DNA from: Alphaproteobacteria bacterium LSUCC0396
Lineage (GTDB): Bacteria; Pseudomonadota; Alphaproteobacteria; Puniceispirillales; Puniceispirillaceae
Assembly (NCBI GenBank): GCA_041228345.1
Contig: CP166131.1
Coordinates: forward strand, 434,001-498,000
Length of the DNA: 64,000 nucleotides
Reading direction: 5' to 3'
Shown here: one piece after another, positions 34,655-42,688 of the stretch
How positions within the stretch are numbered: the first letter of the stretch is position 1
Layout: every line of letters begins with the position of its first letter
Made by a program: the position numbers and the translations under genes
Notes under the pieces: model-generated
What the model was told of the DNA's origin: nothing
Seen by the model: the letters and a program-made list of their open reading frames with translations, nothing else
The model's database searches: none

Positions 34655-34987
34655 CTAGATAAACTGGATCGCCAGCGCAAACGCGCCAATACCGCACAGC
34701 AGTGACGGAATTAGCCGTTTGCTAAAAAACATTGCCAACAACCCAACACCCAGCCCAACCAGCCGCTGGTCGAGGCTAGTTGTTGCCAAGACCCCGGAAG
34801 GATGCACCAGAATAAGCAGCAGAACCGCCGCAACCATCGCATAGGCCATTGTGTTCACCCATCCCATTATCGGCCCATCTGCCGGTATTCGCGCGGCCAG
34901 AATAACACCGGCAATCCGCCAGATAATCGTTCCGACAATCGCACATAACACCGCCAACCAAGATTGGAATAAACCGTAATCTTCCAT
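34655..34987 (-). CDS. azlD: AzlD-family small subunit of an amino-acid exporter
   Basis: This is a 110-residue membrane protein with about four helices (WLAVLCAIVGTIIWRIAGVILA, MAYAMVAAVLLLILV, LVGLGVGLLAMFF, LLCGIGAFALAIQFI). AzlD works with AzlC to export branched-chain amino acids or analogues. The start at 34987 (MEDYGLFQSW) keeps it clear of azlC by 26 bases. Longer starts inside azlC give an unlikely leader. Confidence 0.85.
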   Translation of the reverse strand: MEDYGLFQSWLAVLCAIVGTIIWRIAGVILAARIPADGPIMGWVNTMAYAMVAAVLLLILVHPSGVLATTSLDQRLVGLGVGLLAMFFSKRLIPSLLCGIGAFALAIQFI

Positions 34988-35013
34988 CAGGGTTTCCACT
35001 CCATGATCATCGC

Positions 35014-35760
35014 CTATTGCACCGGCTCGAGATGCCATTTGGCAACATAGCGGCTGTAAAGGCTGGCAAGACTGCCGCCAATCACACCAGCAAGCAAAAT
35101 CGCCCATTCACCAGCAAAGGGAAAGAATATCGGACTTAAGACACCGCCAATCAAAACCGCAAGCCGGTTGGCCTTTTGCCGCGCATTGATGATCAGTAAC
35201 AGAATATAAATTGGCGTAATAAAGATCACCACGCGAAGAATGTCTGCCGGCAAGAGGTCACTGAGGAAAAACCCAAAAACAGTGCCAAGAATACCAAAGG
35301 TGAAAATCGTAAGGGCGAACCCTTGATAATACGGCAAAAGCAGATGTGGCGGGTATTTCTGTTGAGCCAGCCCCAAATTCGCCCATGCGGTAATCGCCAA
35401 AAACTGCATCCAGAAAATACGCTTCCAGACCGGCAGATTATGTGATTTTAAATGCATCATATCAGCAGCAGAAATCACCATCAGCAGCATCCGCATATTC
35501 GCCAGTGACACCGCCACAAAAATGATAAATAGTGACGCTCCTGCCGAATAAAGGCTGGCAAAGGCGACCTGCCCCGGCATTCCCCACACCCCAAGCGACG
35601 TTACCAACGCCATCCAGAAATCAAATCCGGACTCGCGTGCAATCGTCGAAAACCCGGCCATTGTAATGCCGAGCGCATAGCAAGGCGCCCGCAACGCATC
35701 AACCATCGCGTTCCGGCGGGTTTGACTGGCGGTTAAAGCAAAATAATCAGAATTCGACAT
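35014..35760 (-). CDS. azlC: AzlC-family permease
   Basis: This 248-residue inner-membrane protein is the large part of the AzlCD exporter. The family pattern is ALGITMAGFSTIARESGFDFW, GVWGMPGQVAFASLYSAGAS and VSLANMRMLLM, with about six more helices. It is followed by azlD. Known AzlCD pairs move branched-chain amino acids, but the true substrate here is open, and the neighbourhood of sulfur-compound genes is notable. Confidence 0.9.
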   Translation of the reverse strand: MSNSDYFALTASQTRRNAMVDALRAPCYALGITMAGFSTIARESGFDFWMALVTSLGVWGMPGQVAFASLYSAGASLFIIFVAVSLANMRMLLMVISAADMMHLKSHNLPVWKRIFWMQFLAITAWANLGLAQQKYPPHLLLPYYQGFALTIFTFGILGTVFGFFLSDLLPADILRVVIFITPIYILLLIINARQKANRLAVLIGGVLSPIFFPFAGEWAILLAGVIGGSLASLYSRYVAKWHLEPVQ

Positions 35761-35816
35761 ATAACCTCATCACAGAACCTGCCGGCAAAATCTATTATCA
35801 AAGCTGACCATATCGC

Positions 35817-36812
35817 CTAGCGCTGGCGTGACCGGTCGCCAAACCAGCCTGCCACCATCGGGGTCAGATAAAGCGGCAATTGATACGCCGCAACAAATAA
35901 CGCAAAAACCGGATCAGGCGGCAACGCCGCAAAATAAAGGCCAAGATTACGGTTGCCCGCAACCACAGCAACCGAACGTGTCCCCCCGGGCAGCGTGCCA
36001 AATCCTGCGGATGTACCACCGCGGCGGATCATATGACCGCCGATAAAAACCAGTAATTGCGAGCCAAAATTCAACCCGCAAGCAAGTCCAAGACAGGCCA
36101 TCGCAAGCCACGGCATCATCATGGTAATCGCGCCAATACCATCAAAAACTGGCAGTAAAAACAACAGCATTGCGACCGTCGACACGCCATCGAGCTGGTG
36201 ACGGTTAGCCTCGATACGCGCCTCACCCAAGATTTTCTTTGTGAGCACGGCCAGCATCAACCCGCCACCAAGGATCGTACCAAGCCGCAAACACAGCATC
36301 GCCGATGAAACCGGCACCGCAGCCCCAAGCAGATATTCACCGATAAAAGGGCCGGTAAAGGGCGCCAACAGATTAGTCAGCAAGACTATTTCCATTGCGA
36401 TTGGTGCGGTAAAGCCCAGAAAAACACACATCCAGATCGTCGTTCCAACCGGCGGCGCCACCGCATACCAAGTGATCAGCGGCAACAGGTGATGCGACAG
36501 GCCAAACGATTTTGCTAGGGTGAAAAACAGCACCGGCGCAACCAGCAAAAGACCAAGTGAAATCGCAAAATTTCTGAGCAGCCGTTGGGGCTTTAACGCC
36601 GCCTTCAGCACCGCCCCAATATCAAGGCGAACAAGCGCCGCCCCGGCCAAAACAGCAAGGATAAACGGGGCCGCAGGCTTGAAAAACCCATCACTGCTTG
36701 GCAATAACAAGGCCAGAACAACCCCAAGCGGCAGCAGGATACGGGCGTGACGCCCGCTAACGGCCAAAATCCATAAAAAGGGATGAAAAATCATAGCTTT
36801 ATATTTTGCCAT
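35817..36812 (-). CDS. Bile acid:sodium symporter-family (BASS/SBF) transporter
   Basis: This 331-residue protein has about nine or ten hydrophobic helices. PLITWYAVAPPVGTTIWMCVFL and GTLPGGTRSVAVVAGNRNLGLYFAALPPD match the two crossover motifs of the SBF fold, where the second (GNRNL) lines the substrate site. Family members carry bile acids, pantothenate, 2-oxoacids and organic anions. It lies after the cysteate-lyase-like gene on the same strand, separated by a 116-base gap holding 18-bp repeats, so it may carry a substrate or product of that enzyme. Confidence 0.8.
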   Translation of the reverse strand: MAKYKAMIFHPFLWILAVSGRHARILLPLGVVLALLLPSSDGFFKPAAPFILAVLAGAALVRLDIGAVLKAALKPQRLLRNFAISLGLLLVAPVLFFTLAKSFGLSHHLLPLITWYAVAPPVGTTIWMCVFLGFTAPIAMEIVLLTNLLAPFTGPFIGEYLLGAAVPVSSAMLCLRLGTILGGGLMLAVLTKKILGEARIEANRHQLDGVSTVAMLLFLLPVFDGIGAITMMMPWLAMACLGLACGLNFGSQLLVFIGGHMIRRGGTSAGFGTLPGGTRSVAVVAGNRNLGLYFAALPPDPVFALFVAAYQLPLYLTPMVAGWFGDRSRQR

Positions 36813-36825
36813 GCAATGTCCGACA

Positions 36826-36897
36826 CTGCCAAATTTGCGATTCCTGCCAATTTAGTGACACCTGCCAAATTTGCGATATCTGCCAAATTTGCGATTC
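36826..36897. repeat. Four 18-bp tandem repeats before the BASS gene
   Basis: The unit CTGCCAAATTTGCGATTC starts at 36826, 36844, 36862 and 36880, followed by a partial fifth copy (TTGCCAA). The second copy has diverged. Each good copy contains the palindrome CAAATTTG. The block lies 14 bases upstream of the transporter's start codon, so it can affect its expression. Confidence 0.92.
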
Positions 36898-36928
36898 TTG
36901 CCAACACAAGAATGTGGCAGCAAACGCA

Positions 36929-37939
36929 TTATTCCGCTGGCACTGCCAATTGACTACTATAGGCAAACAAGGCTGCCGCCCCGCCGGTATGCAGGAAGAT
37001 AACATCCTTATCCGTATCAAAATAATTCTGCTCAATCAGCCCGATCATGCCAGCAAGACCCTTGCCCGAATATACCGGATCAAGCAACACACCTTCACGA
37101 CGCGCGATCAAATTAATCGCCGCAATTGTGCCCTCGGTCGGTTGGCCATAGCCCTTGCCAACATAGCCGTCATCGACAATCACCTTTTCAACGCCAAGCG
37201 GCTCGTCTGTAAGCAGCGCCGCCGTGCTTTCGGCCAATTTATGCACCAGCGCGATCTGTTTATCCTCGGGCTGGCGAACGCTGATCCCCATCACCGGAAT
37301 ATTTGATCCGGCCGCGTGCAATCCGGCAAGGATGCCGGCATGGGTTCCTGAACTGCCCGTTGCAAGGACGATCCAGCCGACATTCAAACTATTGGCTTTA
37401 ATCTGCTCAAGCAGCTCATAGGCGCATGAAACATACCCCAAGGCGCCAATCTCGTTTGATCCACCACCCGGAATAAAATAGGGTTTGCGTCCGGACGCAG
37501 CCAGCTTTTCAGTCACGGCGCGCGCCTCAGCATTCATATCAAGGCCCGCGGCACGAAATTCCAGCGTTGTCCCAAACATCTGGTCAAACAGCACATTGCC
37601 GGTTGTTTCGTAATCTGCCGCCCGATCAGGCACCCGGCGTTCCAGCAATGCGTGGCAATCAAGACCAAATTTACAGGCAGCCGCTGCGGTTTGGCGGACA
37701 TGGTTTGATTGAACCGCACCTTGGGTCACCAGCATGTCAGCGCCCTTTTCAATCGCATCGGCAATCAAAAATTCAAGCTTTCGGGTTTTATTTCCACCGG
37801 TCGCAAGGCCAGTGCAATCATCACGCTTAATCCACAGCTTTGGCCCGCCAAGCGCCGATGTCAGGCGCGGCATTGCCTCTAATGGCGTTGGCTGATGACA
37901 AAGAGAAACACGGGGAAAATCGCTGAGTTGTTTGGTCAT
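36929..37939 (-). CDS. cuyA: PLP-dependent lyase, L-cysteate sulfo-lyase (CuyA) / D-cysteine desulfhydrase type
   Basis: This is a beta-family PLP enzyme. The PLP lysine is K51 in GLATGGNKTRKLEFL, followed by TQGAVQSNHVRQTAAAACK and FIPGGGSNEIGALGYVSCAYELL. PTEGTIAAINLIARREGVLLDPVYSGKG and FLHTGGAAALFAYSSQL close it. The text is very close to what I remember of CuyA of marine roseobacters, which splits L-cysteate to pyruvate, ammonia and sulfite, and also to D-cysteine desulfhydrase. The nearby sulfopyruvate-decarboxylase-like pair favours cysteate. The exact activity needs an assay. Confidence 0.72.
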   Translation of the reverse strand: MTKQLSDFPRVSLCHQPTPLEAMPRLTSALGGPKLWIKRDDCTGLATGGNKTRKLEFLIADAIEKGADMLVTQGAVQSNHVRQTAAAACKFGLDCHALLERRVPDRAADYETTGNVLFDQMFGTTLEFRAAGLDMNAEARAVTEKLAASGRKPYFIPGGGSNEIGALGYVSCAYELLEQIKANSLNVGWIVLATGSSGTHAGILAGLHAAGSNIPVMGISVRQPEDKQIALVHKLAESTAALLTDEPLGVEKVIVDDGYVGKGYGQPTEGTIAAINLIARREGVLLDPVYSGKGLAGMIGLIEQNYFDTDKDVIFLHTGGAAALFAYSSQLAVPAE

Positions 37940-38107
37940 TTTGCGGCATCCATTCTATGTAATGATGGTTAAGTGAACTGGGGAAATTTGACGACTTTCG
38001 AGAGCGCTTGCCAAGTTTATTCTGTTTGAAAAACCAAAGAATTTTTTGAACCATGGGCAAAAACCGCGTAACACATAAACGGAACATATGAAGGAGTGGG
38101 CACAGCG

Positions 38108-39025
38108 ATGGCTGTCAGCGTTGAGTTTACCGATAGTTTTGCCGATAGCTTTATTGGCATGCGGATCGAGCATGATGGTGTTGGCATCCATCTGCGCGTT
38201 GCCGGGAACGGCCCGCCATTATTGCTGCTGCATGGCTATCCGCAAACCGGCTATATGTGGCACAAGATTGCACCGCAACTAGCCCAGCAATTCAGCGTTG
38301 TTATTCCTGATCTGCGCGGCTATGGCGACAGTGACAAACCGCAAACCGACGCAACGCATAGCCCCTATTCAAAGCGTGCCATGGCAGCGGATATGATCGC
38401 CGTCATGCGGGCCTTGGGCCATAAAAATTTTGCTGTTGCTGGGCATGATCGCGGCGGCCGCGTCGCGCACCGGCTTGCCCGTGATTACCCAGACGCAGTG
38501 AGCAGTCTTGCGGTGCTGGATATCGTGCCAACCGCGGCGATGTATGAGGCGACTGACAAGGTCTTTGCCACGGCCTATTACCATTGGTTTTTCCTGATCC
38601 AGCCTGCGCCCTTTCCAGAGAATTTAATTGGCCATGATCCAGCGTTTTTCCTGCAGCATAAGACCGGCCATTGGGGGCGTACCGAAGGCGCGATCACCGA
38701 TGCGGCATTTGCCGAATATCTTCGCTGTTTTTCAAATCCAGCGACCATCCATGCCAGCTGCGAAGACTACCGGGCTGCAGGCAGCATTGATCTTGAGCAT
38801 GATGCCGCCGATAGGGGCAAAAAACTGGCAATGCCGGTGCTGGCGCTATGGGGCGATATCGGGTTTGTTGGCGGCTATTATGATGTGATCAGCGAATGGC
38901 AGAAAGTGGCTGATCATGTCGAGGGCCAAGCCATTAGTGGCGGGCATTTTCTGGCCGAGGAATCGCCAGCTGAAACCCTCGCCGCTCTGACCAGTTTCTT
39001 TACCAGTAACAGGGCCGCATCGTGA
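38108..39025 (+). CDS. Alpha/beta hydrolase with a complete fluoroacetate-dehalogenase active site
   Basis: The protein has the fold start LLLLHGYPQTGYMW and the nucleophile D114 in AGHDRGGRVAHR. The halide and carboxylate pocket of the fluoroacetate dehalogenase of Rhodopseudomonas (D110, R111, R114, D134, H155, W156) is matched at D114, R115, R118, D138, H159 and W160, all shifted by four. A tyrosine at 221 and the late histidine in SGGHFLAEE complete the set. Ordinary epoxide hydrolases lack this Arg-Trp set. It is therefore likely to cleave haloacetates. The ATG at 38108 is preferred, since the GTG at 38096 overlaps AAGGAG. The next gene starts on its stop codon. Confidence 0.82.
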   Translation: MAVSVEFTDSFADSFIGMRIEHDGVGIHLRVAGNGPPLLLLHGYPQTGYMWHKIAPQLAQQFSVVIPDLRGYGDSDKPQTDATHSPYSKRAMAADMIAVMRALGHKNFAVAGHDRGGRVAHRLARDYPDAVSSLAVLDIVPTAAMYEATDKVFATAYYHWFFLIQPAPFPENLIGHDPAFFLQHKTGHWGRTEGAITDAAFAEYLRCFSNPATIHASCEDYRAAGSIDLEHDAADRGKKLAMPVLALWGDIGFVGGYYDVISEWQKVADHVEGQAISGGHFLAEESPAETLAALTSFFTSNRAAS

Positions 39026-39564
39026 TGGATATAGCCCCCTTATTGCCGCCTTCAAGCTGGATTATGCAGCAGGCAAGCAACTGGCCAGCGGGCGCCCGGC
39101 TGATTGATATTGCGTCAGGTCAGGGCCGTCATAGCACGGCTTTGGCGGCGGCCTATCCGGATCGCTTTGACATTCTAGCGGTTGATCGTGATCAGGCTGC
39201 CCTCGCTGCATTAAAAGCCAGATGCAGCGACATAACTACCTGTCATTTTGATCTGGAAACTGACGCAAGCTGGCCGTTTTCCGGCAAGAGTTTCGATGTT
39301 GTTCTGGTCACAAATTATCTGTACCGGCCGCGGCTTGATGATGTTTTTAGGCTCGTCGGCGCTGGCGGTTACATCGCCTATGAGACCTTTGGCAATGGCA
39401 ATGCGGCGTTTGGCAGGCCAAGCAACCCTGACTATTTACTAGAGGAGGGCGAGCTTTTAGCCCGCCTTTCCGATAATTTTATCAAAATTGATTATTTCCA
39501 TGGACAGATTGACCAGCCAAAACCCGCAATTATCCAGCGACTTTCGGCCAGACGCGCCGCCTAG
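39025..39564 (+). CDS. SAM-dependent methyltransferase, TehB-like
   Basis: This is a class I methyltransferase of 179 residues. The cofactor loop is LIDIASGQGRHSTALAAAYP, with DRDQAAL for the ribose acid, and FDLETDASWPF and FDVVLVTNYLYRP for the following strands. It is a short form without an obvious substrate domain, like TehB/UbiE-type small-molecule enzymes. It begins on the stop codon of the dehalogenase-like gene (GTGATGG, either codon usable), so the two are co-translated. Its end overlaps that of the convergent aldehyde dehydrogenase by four bases. Confidence 0.85.
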   Translation: MDIAPLLPPSSWIMQQASNWPAGARLIDIASGQGRHSTALAAAYPDRFDILAVDRDQAALAALKARCSDITTCHFDLETDASWPFSGKSFDVVLVTNYLYRPRLDDVFRLVGAGGYIAYETFGNGNAAFGRPSNPDYLLEEGELLARLSDNFIKIDYFHGQIDQPKPAIIQRLSARRAA

Positions 39565-41036
39565 CGCATGATGAACGGGTTGGCCGCGGTTGTTTGCTGG
39601 GCAATCCAGACAGACTTGATCTGCAAAAATTCCTTGATCGACTCTTTGCCACTCTCACGCCCTTGGCCACTTCGCTTGTAACCGCCAAATGGCGAGGTAA
39701 AGCTAACCGCGCGGTAAGTGTTCACCCAGACGGTTCCCGCCTTCAGCCTTTCCGACATTCGCAAGGCACGGCCAATATCGCTTGTCCATACCCCAGCCGC
39801 CAGCCCGTAAACAATATCATTACCGATGGCAATTGCCTCGTCTTCCGTATCAAACGGGATGATGGATAGAACCGGCCCAAACACCTCTTCTTGGGCGATC
39901 CGCATCTGATTATTAACACCGGTAAAGATCGTTGGCTGGACAAATTGCCGACCCTTTGCCCCCGGCCCCTGATAAGCATCACCGCCAAGCACACAATTTG
40001 CGCCTTCGGCTTTGGCAATATTAATGTAATCCATGATTTTTTCATATTGCGGCATAGTTGTCACCGGCCCCACATGGGTCTCGGTCGACATTGGATCGCC
40101 AATTTTTGCCGCGCCGGCGACCTCAACCAGCCGCTTCACGAATTTGTCATGAATTGACCGCTGAACAAGCAACCGTGATCCCGCGATACAGGTCTGCCCA
40201 GTGGCCGCAAAAATGCCCGAGATTGCCCCCATAACGGCGGCTTCAAAATCAGCATCTTCAAACACAATATTTGGTGATTTTCCGCCAAGTTCCAGTGTCA
40301 CAGGCATGATTTTCTTGGCTGCTGCCTCATAGATTTTCTGACCGGACAGGTCTGATCCGGTAAAGGCAATTTTGTCAATATGGGGGTGATCAACAAGTGG
40401 GGCGCCAACCTCAAGGCCAAAACCGGTCACCGCATTCACCACACCAGCAGGAAAACCCGCCTCTTCGACTAGTGCCATGAATTCCAATGTCGATGCCGAG
40501 GTATATTCCGATGGCTTGATCACCGCGGTATTACCCGCCGCCAAAGCCGGCGCTAATTTCCAAGCCAGCAATAGCAATGGTGAATTCCACGCGGTAATCA
40601 TGCCAATAACGCCAAGCGGCTCATAACGGGTGAAATTGAAAATACCCGGCTTGTCAGACGGAATCACTGCACCTTCGATCTTGTCGGCAAGGCCGCCAAA
40701 ATAACGGTACCATTCGGCCAGATATTTGGTTTGCGCGCCCATTTCCGCAATCAGCTTGCCATTATCCCGAACCTCAATCTCGCCAAGACGAGATGCCTCG
40801 CGTTCGATGATTTCTGCCAGCTTAACCAACAGCTTGCCGCGCGCAGTCGGCCCGGTTTCTCCCCAAACACCGTCAAATGCGGCTTTAGCAGCGGTAACGG
40901 CGGCGTTCACATCATCGGCATTACCGCGGGCAATTTTGGCCCAAACCTCGCTGGTATATGGATTTTCACTGTCAAACCATTCGCCCGATGCCGGATCGCA
41001 CAACGCCCCATTAATATAATGCTGATAGGTTTCCAT
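39561..41036 (-). CDS. NAD(P)-dependent aldehyde dehydrogenase
   Basis: This is a 491-residue enzyme of the ALDH superfamily. The base region is VTLELGGKSPNIVFEDADFE, and the nucleophile cysteine is in AATGQTCIAGSRLLVQ. EEVFGPVLSIIPFDTEDEAI and the end SPFGGYKRSGQGRESGKESIKEFLQIKSVW are typical of broad betaine- and semialdehyde-type members. It is divergent from the split decarboxylase pair at 41380. If that pair makes sulfoacetaldehyde or phosphonoacetaldehyde, this enzyme could oxidise it. That link is inferred from position only. Confidence 0.92.
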   Translation of the reverse strand: METYQHYINGALCDPASGEWFDSENPYTSEVWAKIARGNADDVNAAVTAAKAAFDGVWGETGPTARGKLLVKLAEIIEREASRLGEIEVRDNGKLIAEMGAQTKYLAEWYRYFGGLADKIEGAVIPSDKPGIFNFTRYEPLGVIGMITAWNSPLLLLAWKLAPALAAGNTAVIKPSEYTSASTLEFMALVEEAGFPAGVVNAVTGFGLEVGAPLVDHPHIDKIAFTGSDLSGQKIYEAAAKKIMPVTLELGGKSPNIVFEDADFEAAVMGAISGIFAATGQTCIAGSRLLVQRSIHDKFVKRLVEVAGAAKIGDPMSTETHVGPVTTMPQYEKIMDYINIAKAEGANCVLGGDAYQGPGAKGRQFVQPTIFTGVNNQMRIAQEEVFGPVLSIIPFDTEDEAIAIGNDIVYGLAAGVWTSDIGRALRMSERLKAGTVWVNTYRAVSFTSPFGGYKRSGQGRESGKESIKEFLQIKSVWIAQQTTAANPFIMR

Positions 41037-41379
41037 GATTTCGATCTCCCTCTACTCAGGCTCTGCTTGATAAAAACGCCACAATGTCTGTACCGACAAT
41101 CCTGCCATAATCGCCAATTATCGCGCCAAGATTTAGACTGCCAGCAAAAAATCTCTATGCCAATGCTGATAGGAAAGCTGTGCTGGAAATATTTTCAAAG
41201 TGACTGCATTTGCTGGTTGCCTCATCGGGCTTTTCCTATTTATCGTGAAAATACCAGCTGGCGTTCTGCTGGCGTAGAGGCTGGCATAGAGGCTTGACTG
41301 ACTAAGTTGTATTTTGACCCATTATTTTGATCCATTATCCTGACGCTACATCCTGCGACATCCACATGAAACCCGACGA
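41037..41379. promoter_or_regulatory. Divergent gap between the aldehyde dehydrogenase and decarboxylase genes
   Basis: The 343 bases hold the promoters of both units. I see no gene, no strong hairpin and no clear operator. Short repeats GTATTTTGACC-like (TTGACCCATTATTTTGATCCATTATCC, around 41312-41339) precede the right-hand gene. Confidence 0.4.
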
Positions 41380-41913
41380 ATGAGTGAGCAAATGGCTAGT
41401 TCTACCCCCCATGTCTGGGAAGATGATATCTATAACGCTTTTAAAAAGGCCGGGGTCAGCCAAGTCCCTTATGTGCCAGATGCCGGTCACGCGCATCTGA
41501 TCCGGCGCATCCATGCTGATCCTGATATGCACCCTATTGTTTTAACCACCGAAGAAGAAGGCGTTGCGTCATCATGCGGCGCATGGCTTGGCGGCAAAAA
41601 ATCGGTGCTGTTGATGCAGTCAAGCGGCGTTGGCAATTGTGTAAACATGCTAAGCCTTGTCACAAATTGTAATTTTCCGTTTTTGACGATCGTTAGTATG
41701 CGCGGCGAATTTGGCGAATTTAATTCATGGCAGGTACCAATGGCGCGGGCCACCCAGACCAGCTTTGAAATGATGGGGGCCGAGGTGATGCGCTGTAACA
41801 GCCCAGACGAGGTTGGGCCGACTGTGGATGCCGCCTTATACGCAACCTTTGCCAGTGAACAGAAAATCGCAATTCTATTGTCGCAGCGCCTTATCGGCCG
41901 CAAGGAGTGGTAG
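41380..41913 (+). CDS. comD: Sulfopyruvate/phosphonopyruvate decarboxylase, alpha (pyrimidine-binding) subunit
   Basis: This is the N-terminal half of a thiamine-diphosphate enzyme as a separate chain of 177 residues. The catalytic glutamate region is VLTTEEEGVASSCGAWLGG, followed by LLMQSSGVGNCVNMLSLV and FLTIVSMRGEFGEFNSWQVPM. Split two-subunit forms are typical of ComDE sulfopyruvate decarboxylase, which makes sulfoacetaldehyde, whereas phosphonopyruvate decarboxylase is usually one chain. The two are close homologues, so the substrate stays open. The beta gene follows directly. An alternative ATG lies at 41392. Confidence 0.78.
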   Translation: MSEQMASSTPHVWEDDIYNAFKKAGVSQVPYVPDAGHAHLIRRIHADPDMHPIVLTTEEEGVASSCGAWLGGKKSVLLMQSSGVGNCVNMLSLVTNCNFPFLTIVSMRGEFGEFNSWQVPMARATQTSFEMMGAEVMRCNSPDEVGPTVDAALYATFASEQKIAILLSQRLIGRKEW

Positions 41914-41915
41914 AA

Positions 41916-42503
41916 ATGTCACAACAGATAACAATCGAACGCCGCAAAGCGGTTGAGCATTTACTGCAGAACCGCGATGATATGCTGGTCGTGTGTGGCC
42001 TTGGCTCATCGACTTATGATGTATATGCAGCAGGCGACCATCATGCCAATTTCTATCTATGGGGCGCGATGGGCGGCGCGGTGATGATTGGCCTTGGGCT
42101 GGCTATTGCCGAACCTGATCGCCATATCATGGTCGTTACCGGCGATGGCGAGGCGCTGATGGGCGTTGGTGCGCTTGCCACAGTTGCGGCGCAAAAACCA
42201 AACAATCTCAGCATTGCCGTTCTGGATAATGGACATTTTGGCGAAACCGGCATGCAGAAAAGCCATACTTCACTTGGTGTTGACCTTGCCGAAATTGCGG
42301 CTGGCTGCGGCTTTGTCGGATGCCAGACCATTTATGACTATGCTGGCATTGACGCATTTATCCACAAACCAAATGACCCGTCAGGCCCGCGTCTGGCAGT
42401 GGTTAAGATAACCACTGAAAACCCGCCACGCGCATTGCCAAATGTCGATGGAGTCTATATCAAGACGCGGCTGCGGCAATGGCTTGGTCACCAGCCCTGC
42501 TAG
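41916..42503 (+). CDS. comE: Sulfopyruvate/phosphonopyruvate decarboxylase, beta (diphosphate-binding) subunit
   Basis: This is the cofactor-diphosphate half of the split decarboxylase, 195 residues. The metal and diphosphate motif is MVVTGDGEALMGVGALATVAAQKPNNLSIAVLDNGHF (GDG followed by N). GLGSSTYDVYAAGDH and FYLWGAMGGAVMIGLGLA are family parts. The ATG at 41916 is eight bases after AAGGAG and two bases after the alpha stop, so the pair is tightly coupled. A 12-bp duplication follows the stop. Confidence 0.78.
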   Translation: MSQQITIERRKAVEHLLQNRDDMLVVCGLGSSTYDVYAAGDHHANFYLWGAMGGAVMIGLGLAIAEPDRHIMVVTGDGEALMGVGALATVAAQKPNNLSIAVLDNGHFGETGMQKSHTSLGVDLAEIAAGCGFVGCQTIYDYAGIDAFIHKPNDPSGPRLAVVKITTENPPRALPNVDGVYIKTRLRQWLGHQPC

Positions 42504-42524
42504 ATACGGGCATGGCGAAGGCCA

Positions 42525-42548
42525 GTGTGTATTTGAGTGTGTATTTGA
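42525..42548. repeat. 12-bp perfect tandem duplication after comE
   Basis: GTGTGTATTTGA occurs twice in direct succession, 22 bases after the stop codon. Confidence 0.9.
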
Positions 42549-42688
42549 GTTTCTGGCATGGTCTGATTTGCGCTGTTTTGCTATAGCTGATGTGAGGTAT
42601 GACATTGTCAGCTTGACTGGGTCATTGTGGTGTCGCGCAAAGCGTCAAAAGCGATGCCTCGATAAAGTCCAATTTTTAAGGCAAACAG

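Noticed and set aside
36806-37306. Plus-strand frame with CQICDSCQ hexapeptide repeats
   Set aside because: The Cys repeats come from translating the 18-bp DNA repeat, and the rest is antisense to the PLP lyase gene.
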